A program made the position numbers and the translations under genes. A stretch of 64,000 nucleotides of DNA from NCBI GenBank assembly GCA_035570235.1, contig DATMML010000120.1, forward strand, positions 1-64,000. The letters run 5' to 3'. Below are positions 26,769 through 33,659 of the stretch, in pieces; position 1 is the first letter of the stretch; each line of letters opens with the position of its first letter. The notes beneath the pieces were generated by a model. It was not told the origin of the DNA and did no database searches. It worked only from the letters and a program-made list of their open reading frames with translations. Source of the DNA: Vicinamibacteria bacterium. Lineage in GTDB: Bacteria; Acidobacteriota; Vicinamibacteria; Fen-336.

Positions 26769-28133
26769 ATGGCGGAGATGCAGTCGGCGCGGGTGCTGGT
26801 CCTGGAGGACGACAAGGCCCTCTCGGAAGTCGTCTGCGAGGAGCTGCGCGCCCGGGGTTGCCACACCGTGCCCGCCCACACCGTCGCGGACGGCTTCGAG
26901 CAGCTCAAGCAGTGGGAGTTCGACGTTGCCCTCGTGGACCTCATCCTCCCCGACGGCAGCGGGATCGAGCTCCTCAAGCACATCGCGGAGGAGGAGCTGC
27001 CCACGGAATCCATCGTCCTCACCGGGTACGCCGCGGTCTCGACCGCCATCGAGGCCATGAAACTGGGGGCCTACGACTACCTCACCAAGCCGGCGCGGAT
27101 GGAGGAGTTGGAGGTTCGGGTGGCCAAGGCCGCGGAGAAAGCCCGTCTGCGGCGGGAAAACCTCTCCCTGCGGGAGCGGCTCAAGCGCCAGGACCCCGCC
27201 CAGGGCCTGGTCACCGAGGATCCCGCCATGAAGGAGGTCCTGGCCACGGTGGGCCGGGTGGCGCCCTCCGACATCCCCGTGCTCATCCAAGGAGAGAGCG
27301 GGACGGGCAAGGAGCTCATCGCCCGCGCCATCCACGAAAGGAGCCCCCGGGCGGGGCTCCCGTTCTTGGCCATCAATTGCGCGGCCGTGCCGGAGAGCCT
27401 CCTGGAGAGCGAGCTCTTCGGGCACGAGAAAGGATCCTTCACGGGCGCGATCGCGCGCAAGCCCGGCCTCTTCGAGCTCGCGGACCGGGGCGTGCTCCTG
27501 CTGGATGAGGTCGGGGAGGCGCCGCTGTCGGTCCAGGTCAAGCTCCTCCGGGTCCTGGAGACCAAGGAGTTCCTGCGCGTGGGGGGGACACGTCCGGTGC
27601 GCTCCGACGTCCGGATCGTCTCCGCCACGAATCGGAACCTCAAGGAGGAGATGCACGAGGGACGGTTCCGCGAGGACCTCTACTACCGCCTGAACGGCGT
27701 CAGCCTCCAGCTTCCCGCCCTGCGCGACCGCCGCGAGGACATCCCGCTCCTGGCCCGTCACTTCGTGGACCGCTTCGCGGGCAAGAAGAAGCTCAGCGCG
27801 AAAACCCTTGAGCTGCTGAAGGCCTATTCCTGGCCGGGGAACATCCGCGAGCTGTCGATGGCGATCCAACGGGCGGTGGTGCTTTGTGCCAAAGACACCA
27901 TAGAACCCGACGACCTCCCGCTGGACGTTCGGACGCCGGACTGGAAGGCTCCCGCGGTGCGCACCGAACTCACGCTGGCGGAGATGGAACGCGAGTACAT
28001 TGCGACCGTGCTCGAGCAGCACCAGGGGCACCGTGGGAAGACGGCCCGGGCTCTCGGCATCGATCCAAAGACTCTCTACAACAAGCTGAGCCAAGACCAG
28101 GTGCGCAAGAAGGGCGACGACCAGGAGGGCTAG
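26769..28133 (+). CDS. NtrC-family sigma-54-dependent response regulator
   Basis: This 454-residue activator has a receiver (VLVLEDDKAL, Asp in VALVDLILPDGSG, Lys in YLTKPARME), a central AAA+ domain with Walker A GESGTGKE, sigma-54 contact loop GSFTGA (consensus GAFTGA; Ser for Ala), Walker B LLLDEVGE, and a C-terminal Fis-type helix-turn-helix (GKTARALGIDPKTLYNKL). It is co-directional with the histidine kinase. A near-consensus sigma-54 promoter lies 117 nt after its stop, before 28317-28939, making that operon its obvious candidate target. Confidence 0.93.
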   Translation: MAEMQSARVLVLEDDKALSEVVCEELRARGCHTVPAHTVADGFEQLKQWEFDVALVDLILPDGSGIELLKHIAEEELPTESIVLTGYAAVSTAIEAMKLGAYDYLTKPARMEELEVRVAKAAEKARLRRENLSLRERLKRQDPAQGLVTEDPAMKEVLATVGRVAPSDIPVLIQGESGTGKELIARAIHERSPRAGLPFLAINCAAVPESLLESELFGHEKGSFTGAIARKPGLFELADRGVLLLDEVGEAPLSVQVKLLRVLETKEFLRVGGTRPVRSDVRIVSATNRNLKEEMHEGRFREDLYYRLNGVSLQLPALRDRREDIPLLARHFVDRFAGKKKLSAKTLELLKAYSWPGNIRELSMAIQRAVVLCAKDTIEPDDLPLDVRTPDWKAPAVRTELTLAEMEREYIATVLEQHQGHRGKTARALGIDPKTLYNKLSQDQVRKKGDDQEG

Positions 28134-28172
28134 GCTCTCAGGAATCCTTCCCGAGCCAAGGGAGGAATGCCC

Positions 28173-28186
28173 GGGTCCCCGGACCC
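28173..28186. promoter_or_regulatory. Inverted repeat, candidate activator site
   Basis: GGGTCC-CC-GGACCC is a perfect 6-bp inverted repeat with a 2-bp spacer. It sits about 65 bp upstream of the -24 element of the sigma-54 promoter, a usual distance for NtrC-type activator sites. GC-rich inverted repeats are common in this DNA, so the role is only a suggestion. Confidence 0.3.
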
Positions 28187-28249
28187 CAGGCCGCCCCCCA
28201 ACGTACGCCAACTCACACATTTTAAGGTTCTTCCCACCCCCTCCCCCAC

Positions 28250-28265
28250 TGGCACCGGTGTTGCC
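28250..28265 (+). promoter_or_regulatory. Sigma-54 promoter (-24/-12)
   Basis: The sequence is TGGCAC-CGGTG-TTGCC, with the invariant GG (28251-28252) and GC (28263-28264) exactly 10 bp apart. It matches the family consensus TGGCAC-N5-TTGC perfectly. Predicted transcription start is near 28276. It faces the short ORF at 28317 and the ATPase-like gene at 28367 and lies just after an NtrC-type gene. It is the only such match I found in an intergenic region of the window. Confidence 0.85.
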
Positions 28266-28316
28266 CTTCAAGGAAGGCGTCGGGGCAATCTCAGCCCCCA
28301 GAAGGAGGGTTCCACA

Positions 28317-28370
28317 ATGTTGGAAAGCGCCGGTGACCGTCGGTCTCACAGCCTCGGGTGGGCCAAATGA
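28317..28370 (+). CDS. 17-residue leader ORF coupled to the next gene
   Basis: The ATG at 28317 has an excellent AAGGAGG (28302-28308) 8 nt upstream, while the following gene has no ribosome site of its own. The peptide is MLESAGDRRSHSLGWAK, ending at TGA 28368-28370, which overlaps the ATG of the next gene (ATGA at 28367-28370). This is a typical arrangement for translational coupling. The peptide may be only a ribosome-loading device, or a small protein; no family is known to me. Confidence 0.6.
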   Translation: MLESAGDRRSHSLGWAK

Positions 28371-28939
28371 CCTCCTCCCTAGCACTTGCCCAGCCTCAGG
28401 CGGGCGTGGAGCCGTCGCCTCCCGCTGAGGAGTCGTACAAGGCCGAGAGCCGGCCTTCAAGCGCTCGGCAGTTCCCTGAATACCTCCGGGGGCTCCCGAG
28501 CGTCATCCAGGCCCCAACCGAGACAGCCGAGATCGGCGCCCTCATCCGGGAATCCCTGAAACCGCTGACCGAGCTGGCTCGGCATGGGATCCGCGTAGAG
28601 CTGAGCCTCCCCCCGTCTGCCGTCCGGGTGCACGCGGGCTGGCTGACTGCGAATGAGGTCCTGCGCATCCTGGCCCGTCGGGTGCTGGAGAACGTGTACG
28701 AGGGTGGCGTCCTCAGCATCGACGCTCGTCCTGTCGGGGACCGGATCATCGTCGAGATGGCCCACAGAGAGGGCACGGTGACGGCGACGTCCCCCGACGT
28801 CTACCCCAGTCCGGCCGAGGACCCGCGCTTCCGCCGCGTGAGGGCGCTCCTGGCGGGAATCGGCGGCGCCTTCATGTTGGAGCGTCAGGAATCCGGGGGG
28901 CTGTCGGTCTGGATCGCGCTGGCAGTGGCCCAGGCTTAG
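28367..28939 (+). CDS. Degenerate histidine-kinase-like ATPase-domain protein under sigma-54 control
   Basis: 190 residues from the ATG at 28367. The first 45 residues are Ala/Pro/Ser-rich and probably disordered. The rest follows the GHKL ATPase pattern (IRVELSLPPSAVRVHAGWLTANEVLRILARRV, then strands GGVLSIDARPVGDRIIVEMAH, later FMLERQESGGLSVWIALAV), as in the C-terminal half of sensor kinases. The N-box Asn and the DxGxG and GxGxG loops are not recognisable, so ATP binding is doubtful. There is no HisKA domain. Context (sigma-54 promoter, NtrC-type neighbour) suggests a stress or nutrient-response partner protein, perhaps modulating the kinase 25347-26726. Confidence 0.75.
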   Translation: MTSSLALAQPQAGVEPSPPAEESYKAESRPSSARQFPEYLRGLPSVIQAPTETAEIGALIRESLKPLTELARHGIRVELSLPPSAVRVHAGWLTANEVLRILARRVLENVYEGGVLSIDARPVGDRIIVEMAHREGTVTATSPDVYPSPAEDPRFRRVRALLAGIGGAFMLERQESGGLSVWIALAVAQA

Positions 28940-29177
28940 CCGCATCCCTCCCGGAGCGGGCTCCCCTTGCGGGGGGGGAAAATCCGTGACCGGCTCCCCC
29001 TTCCGGTGGGCAGTGATCCGGCAGGCCCAGGCGTACTCTTCCCGGGCTGCGGGGAGCGCGGCCTTCAAGGGTGGGGAAAGACACGGGAACCCGACGGCCA
29101 AGGATCGCCGCCGGCCGTATAGGAAGGGGGTCGGGCGCCGGCCGACCGCAGGCACGTCTCGGTGCGACGCGAGTGGG

Positions 29178-29471
29178 TCAGTTCCGCTGGCGCATCGGCA
29201 CCGCGTCCGCGCTGCCTTCCTGAAGCACACGCACGGCCTTGATGTAGCGCTTGTTCAAGGCCACGAAGGGCTCGACGATCTGGGAATCATTGATCGTGAC
29301 CTCCGTCATATTGAGAAACGGCCGATCATCGCAGAGCACGTCGCTCAGCCGTTTCTTGTTCTCCGGCACGAACACCTGCCCAACGTACACGCCGTCCTCG
29401 GCCTCGATCCGTACCCTCGCCCATTTCGCACGCGCGTTGTAGCTGGCGAGGCCCACTCCCTGCGTTGCCAT
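29178..29471 (-). CDS. Conserved small protein, unknown function
   Basis: 97 residues. The ATG at 29471 has GGAGG 5 nt upstream and is preferred over the frame opening 12 nt earlier. The sequence is mainly beta (ARVRIEAEDGVYVGQVFVPE, then KRLSDVLCDDRPFLNMTEVTI and VALNKRYIKAV), without signal peptide or TM helix. It reads like a small barrel of a conserved uncharacterised family; I cannot name it. A 127-nt AT-richer region and a 7-bp inverted repeat (29539-29555) lie upstream. Confidence 0.75.
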   Translation of the reverse strand: MATQGVGLASYNARAKWARVRIEAEDGVYVGQVFVPENKKRLSDVLCDDRPFLNMTEVTINDSQIVEPFVALNKRYIKAVRVLQEGSADAVPMRQRN

Positions 29472-29538
29472 GTCCGCCTCCAAACCTGTTCGAGCCCGGA
29501 CCCCTTGTGGCCGTGCTCGCAGGATTGAATTGCAGGAG

Positions 29539-29555
29539 GCGGGCCAGCGGCCCGC
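29539..29555. promoter_or_regulatory. Inverted repeat in the leader of the small conserved gene
   Basis: GCGGGCC-AGC-GGCCCGC is a perfect 7-bp inverted repeat with a 3-nt loop. It lies between the AT-rich block at 29570-29590 (probable promoter) and the start at 29471. It could be an operator, or end the transcript of the upstream transporter gene, but there is no T-tract. Confidence 0.3.
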
Positions 29556-29598
29556 GGACCAACAACAACCATAATATCAATTAGTTATGGTGATGGAC

Positions 29599-30498
29599 CT
29601 AAGGGCTAAGCTCCTGATTCGGCAAGGGCGCCCGGGCGGCTCGGGAGGAATTCCACCGCACGACGGCGACGGCCACGAGCATGAGCGCCGTGTGGGTCAA
29701 GAAGAAGACGGTCGCGAAGAGAAGGAATTCGGGGCGTTTCAAGAGCGTGACCGCCACCACGATCGCGACGGCAACGCTGCGGGAGGCGAAGACGAAAGCC
29801 ACGGCCAGGCGCGCCCCCCTCCCCACGCCGCAAATCCGCGCAACCGCCCACCCGCTCAGGAGGGCGAGCCCGGTGAAGAGACCGGCCGCCGCGGCGGTGT
29901 CCCAGAACGCGCCGGCCAGGAAACGAACCTGGCTCCAGAGGAAGCCCCCGACGAGGGCGATGAGCCCCCCCAGGCTCACGCCCTGCAAGAAGGGTCGATG
30001 CCTTTTAACCGCCTCCGGGAATCGCCGCCTCCAGAGCATGCCCACCCCCGTCGGCAGAAGCAGGAGAAAGAGCAGCTGGCCCATCATTATCAATATGGGG
30101 GGCCGGATCCCAGAGGGGTGGATGGCCTGCCAGGAGAGACCGCCGGCGAGCACAAGGGGTAGCGATACGACCGATAGGACGTCGAAGACCGCGGTCAGCG
30201 TCACCCCGAGCGCGGTGTCCGCTCCGGCGAGAGAGATGTAGACGCTGGACAGGATGGCGGGGGGACAGGCGGCCATGAGAATCATCCCCGCCGCGATCGC
30301 GGGCGGCGGGCCCATGGCCACGATGAGGCCCGAGACCAAGAGGGGCAGCACGAGAACCTGCCCCAGGGTGGCGGCCACCACGGTACCCGGATAGAGAGCG
30401 ACCCGACGGAAATCGGCGGCGGTCAGCTCCAGCCCCACGAGCGTCATCAAGAGGAAGGTGGCCGCGGGAACCCCGACCTCCACGAGCACCTTGAGCAC
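29599..30498 (-). CDS. BASS-family transporter (bile acid:Na+ symporter-like)
   Basis: About 299 residues from the GTG at 30498, with nine to ten hydrophobic helices (VPAATFLLMTLVGLELT, GMILMAACPPAILSSVYIS, AFVFASRSVAVAIVVAV). The crossover-type ACPP motif and overall plan fit the BASS superfamily of Na+-coupled organic anion symporters. The frame extends to 30609, but an ATG at 30561 would collide with the divergent gene's start codon. A TATACT hexamer lies 9 nt before the GTG, compatible with a leaderless transcript. Substrate unknown. Confidence 0.8.
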   Translation of the reverse strand: MLKVLVEVGVPAATFLLMTLVGLELTAADFRRVALYPGTVVAATLGQVLVLPLLVSGLIVAMGPPPAIAAGMILMAACPPAILSSVYISLAGADTALGVTLTAVFDVLSVVSLPLVLAGGLSWQAIHPSGIRPPILIMMGQLLFLLLLPTGVGMLWRRRFPEAVKRHRPFLQGVSLGGLIALVGGFLWSQVRFLAGAFWDTAAAAGLFTGLALLSGWAVARICGVGRGARLAVAFVFASRSVAVAIVVAVTLLKRPEFLLFATVFFLTHTALMLVAVAVVRWNSSRAARAPLPNQELSP

Positions 30499-30559
30499 AG
30501 GAGCCGGAGTATAACCCCCGCCGTCTCCACCCGCGGGCGATGGGTTACACTCAGGACTC

Positions 30560-31315
30560 ATGTCCTCCTCCTGGACGCGCGCGATCGTCGTGGGGGCCTC
30601 CTCGGGCATAGGCGCGGCCCTCGCGCGACGGCTCTCCCGCCAAGGGTGCCGATTGGCCCTCGTGGCCCGGCGGGAGGATGCGCTTCTGGCCCTGGTCGCC
30701 GAGATCGGGTCGGCCGCAGGTGATCCCGGGCGCGCCCGCGCCTATGCCCACGACGTCACGAGCGCCCCGGACATCCCGGCGCTGTTCCAACGGATCTGCC
30801 GGGACCTCGGCGGCCTGGACCTGATCATCTACTCGGCGGGGGTCATGCCCCCGGTGGCGGAGGACGAGTACGCCTTCGAGAAGGACCGCCAGATCATCGA
30901 GGTGAACGTGCTGGGGGCCATGGCCTGGCTGAATGAAGCCGCCCAGCGCTTTGCCCGCGCGGGCGAGGGCACGATCGTGGGCATCTCTTCCGTCTCCGGC
31001 GACCGCGGGCGCAGGGGCCAGCCGGCCTATTGCGCTTCCAAGGCGGCGCTCGACACCTACCTGGAGGCGCTGCGCAACCGTCTCCGCCGCCGGGGCGTTA
31101 CGGTGGTGACGGTCAAGCCGGGGCCCGTCGACACCCCCATGAGTCAGGGTGTGGAACGGCGGCCCCTCCTGATCTCTGCCGACCGCGCCGCGGAACTGAT
31201 CCTGGCGGCCGCGCGGCGCCGCGCGGTCATGGCCTACGTGCCCCCCGCCTGGCGCCCGATCATGTTCGCGCTGCGCCGGATCCCCTCCCTCGTCTTCAGC
31301 CGCCTCGACGTGTGA
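30560..31315 (+). CDS. dprE2: Short-chain dehydrogenase, DprE2-like
   Basis: This 251-residue SDR has the NAD(P)-binding motif VVGASSGIGAALARRL, catalytic Ser in GISSVSGDRGRRGQ, and YxxxK as YCASKAALD. The C-terminal tail (VPPAWRPIMFALRRIPSLVF) resembles that of mycobacterial DprE2. It overlaps the next gene, a DprE1-like oxidase, by GTGA. In mycobacteria the two epimerise decaprenylphosphoryl-ribose to arabinose; DprE2 reduces the keto intermediate. Here the lipid-sugar substrate is inferred by analogy. The start shares a CATG with the opposite strand; a TACACT 8 nt upstream may be its -10. Confidence 0.8.
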   Translation: MSSSWTRAIVVGASSGIGAALARRLSRQGCRLALVARREDALLALVAEIGSAAGDPGRARAYAHDVTSAPDIPALFQRICRDLGGLDLIIYSAGVMPPVAEDEYAFEKDRQIIEVNVLGAMAWLNEAAQRFARAGEGTIVGISSVSGDRGRRGQPAYCASKAALDTYLEALRNRLRRRGVTVVTVKPGPVDTPMSQGVERRPLLISADRAAELILAAARRRAVMAYVPPAWRPIMFALRRIPSLVFSRLDV

Positions 31316-32775
31316 GCGCACGCGTCCCTCTCCCCCCCCTCTCCCTCCGGGCGGCCACCCCCGCTGCCCTGCCCGCAGAGCGCCTGGAGCGGCTCTGGGC
31401 GTGGGGCCTGTCCTCGAGCGCGATGGGCTACGTCTATCGCCCCCGCACCCAGGATGGGCTGCGGGAGGTTCTGGAGACCGCCCGCGCGAGCGGCGTCTCC
31501 TTGGGCCTGCGGGGGGCGGGGTGCAGCTACGGCGATGCGTCCCTTAACGCGGAACGGATCGTCTTGGACCTGACCGGGATGGACCACATCCTCGAGTGGA
31601 ACCCCGCCACCGGGGTGGCGCGCGTGGAGCCGGGGGTCACGATCGGCCAGCTCTGGCGGCACGCCATCGAGGATGGCTGGTGGCCGGCGGTGGTGCCGGG
31701 AACGATGTTCCCCACCTTGGGTGGCTGCGCGGCCATGAACATCCACGGCAAGAACAACTGGGCGGTGGGGCCCATCGGCGACCACATCTTGGATTTTGAG
31801 CTCCTGCTCCCCAGGGGCGAGATCCGGCGCTGTAGCCGCGAGCGCGAAGCCGAGCTCTTCCACGCCGCCATCGGCGGCTTTGGGATGCTGGGCTGCTTCC
31901 TGAGCCTCACCCTGCAGCTGAAGCGGGTCCACTCGGGTCTCCTCTCCGTGGAGCCGATCTCGGTTCGAAACCTGGGAGAGATGATCGCGGTCTTCGAGGA
32001 GCGCAAGGACCGGGCCGACTACCTCGTGGGCTGGGTGGACGCCTTCGTAGCGGGACGGCAGCGCGGCCGCGGGCTCGTCCATCAGGCCAACCAACTCGCC
32101 CCCGGCGAGGACCCCGAGCCCGGCCGCACCCTGCGCGCCTCCCACCAAGAGCTGCCCGCGACGCTGTTCGGAGTCTTCCCCAAGGCGGCCCTCTGGCGCC
32201 TGATGCGGCCCCTCGTCAACCACCCCGGCTTACGGCTCGTCAATGCCGTGAAGCACCACTCCAGCCGGATCTCCTCCCGCCGCTCCTACCGCCAGTCCCA
32301 CGCGGCCTTCGCCTTCCTCCTCGACTACGTGCCGGACTGGCGGCTCGCCTACGCCCCCGGTGGCCTTATCCAGTACCAGAGCTTCATCCCCGCGGAGCGG
32401 GCGGCCGCGGTCTTCGGGGCCCAGCTCGACCTGTGCCAGAAGCGGGGCCACGTGCCGTACCTGGCCGTCCTCAAGCGCCACCGGCCCGACGCGTTCCTCA
32501 TGACCCACGCCCTCGACGGTTTCTCCCTCGCTCTCGACTTTCCGGTCACGGCCGCGGGGGCGAAGAGCCTGTGGGCCCTGACCGCCGACCTGGACCGGGC
32601 GGTGGTGGAAGCGGGGGGGCGCTTCTACTTCGCCAAGGACTCTACGCTCAGCCACGCCGGTCTGCGGCCGTACCTGGAGGAGGAGCGGGTCCGGAGGTTC
32701 CTGGCCCTCAAGAGGGAGTGCGACCCGGAGGGGCTTCTGGAGACGGACCTCTACCGGCGCATCTTTCCGGTCTGA
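31312..32775 (+). CDS. dprE1: FAD-dependent oxidase, DprE1-like
   Basis: 487 residues from the GTG at 31312, which overlaps the SDR stop. It belongs to the vanillyl-alcohol-oxidase flavoprotein fold, with FAD-binding RGAGCSYGDASLN, VVPGTMFPTLGGCAAMNIHGKNNWAVGP and GGFGMLGC, and a C-terminal substrate domain (FLLDYVPDWRLAY). The HGKN segment matches mycobacterial DprE1 closely in plan. Family role: oxidation of C2 of a polyprenyl-phospho-ribose in partnership with DprE2. The frame can be read upstream to 31030, but that overlaps the SDR coding sequence. Confidence 0.85.
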   Translation: MSARVPLPPLSLRAATPAALPAERLERLWAWGLSSSAMGYVYRPRTQDGLREVLETARASGVSLGLRGAGCSYGDASLNAERIVLDLTGMDHILEWNPATGVARVEPGVTIGQLWRHAIEDGWWPAVVPGTMFPTLGGCAAMNIHGKNNWAVGPIGDHILDFELLLPRGEIRRCSREREAELFHAAIGGFGMLGCFLSLTLQLKRVHSGLLSVEPISVRNLGEMIAVFEERKDRADYLVGWVDAFVAGRQRGRGLVHQANQLAPGEDPEPGRTLRASHQELPATLFGVFPKAALWRLMRPLVNHPGLRLVNAVKHHSSRISSRRSYRQSHAAFAFLLDYVPDWRLAYAPGGLIQYQSFIPAERAAAVFGAQLDLCQKRGHVPYLAVLKRHRPDAFLMTHALDGFSLALDFPVTAAGAKSLWALTADLDRAVVEAGGRFYFAKDSTLSHAGLRPYLEEERVRRFLALKRECDPEGLLETDLYRRIFPV

Positions 32776-32992
32776 TCCTCGCCGGCGGCGACCCCGCCGG
32801 CGGTGGCCGGAAAAAGCGCGACCCGCCTCGCCCCGTGGCCCTCGCGGGAGAGAGCGCGGAGCGGGAAGTCGTATAGTCGACCGCGCCACCCTGGGTGCCG
32901 GGCTCTCCCCGCGGGGAGGACCCCCGAGGCCATCCGGCGACCCGAGCGAGCCGCGGGCGTCGAAGTGCTAACATGCGCGCGGAGGGATAGCC

Positions 32993-33655
32993 ATGCCGCA
33001 TCCGCCCCCCGAGGTGACGCCGGAGATTGTGCGCGGCGACCTCACGGAGGACCTGCTCCAGGCTTACTCGCAGAGCCCGGCCCTGGCCGTGGACACGGAG
33101 ACCATGGGTTTGAACCCTCTCCGCGACCGCCTGTGCCTGGTCCAGCTCTGCGATCGCGCGGGGCGGGCCGCCCTGGTGCAGATTCCACGCGAGGCCCTCT
33201 CCCCCGCCCGCCCCCTGGAGGCCCGCGCCCCCCGCCTGAAGCGACTCCTCGAGGACCCCCGCGTCCTGAAGGTCTTCCACTTCGCCCGCTTCGACGTGGC
33301 GACCCTTCGCCACCACCTGGGCATCGACGTGTTCCCCCTTTACTGCACGCGCACGGTGAGCAAGCTCGTCCGGACCTACACCGATCGCCACGGCCTAAAG
33401 GACAATCTTCTGGAGCTGCTGGACGTCGAGCTGGACAAGACGGCTCGCCACACCGACTGGTCGACCCCCGCCCTCGCCCCCGAGCAGGTGCGCTACGCGA
33501 TCTCCGACGTCACCCTCCTCCTGCCCCTCATGGACCGCCTGGAGGCGATGCTCGAGCGCGAGGGGCGAGGCGAGCTGGCCCGGGACTGCTTCCGGGTGAT
33601 TCCCGTCTTGGCCCGGCTGGATCTGATGGGGTACTTGGAGGTCTTCGAGCACTGA
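32993..33655 (+). CDS. nrnC: 3'-5' exoribonuclease, NrnC-like (DEDDy family)
   Basis: This 220-residue enzyme is the size of a single DEDD exonuclease domain without the HRDC of RNase D, as in NrnC. Motifs: ExoI AVDTETMGL, ExoII KVFHFARFDVATL, ExoIII with Tyr in QVRYAISDVTLL, and the NrnC-like segments YTDRHGLKDN and LDLMGYLEVFEH. NrnC enzymes degrade dinucleotides and short RNA. The ATG has GGAGGG 6 nt upstream. It converges with the DHH phosphoesterase gene, with only 4 nt between the stops. Confidence 0.9.
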   Translation: MPHPPPEVTPEIVRGDLTEDLLQAYSQSPALAVDTETMGLNPLRDRLCLVQLCDRAGRAALVQIPREALSPARPLEARAPRLKRLLEDPRVLKVFHFARFDVATLRHHLGIDVFPLYCTRTVSKLVRTYTDRHGLKDNLLELLDVELDKTARHTDWSTPALAPEQVRYAISDVTLLLPLMDRLEAMLEREGRGELARDCFRVIPVLARLDLMGYLEVFEH

Positions 33656-33659
33656 CCGG

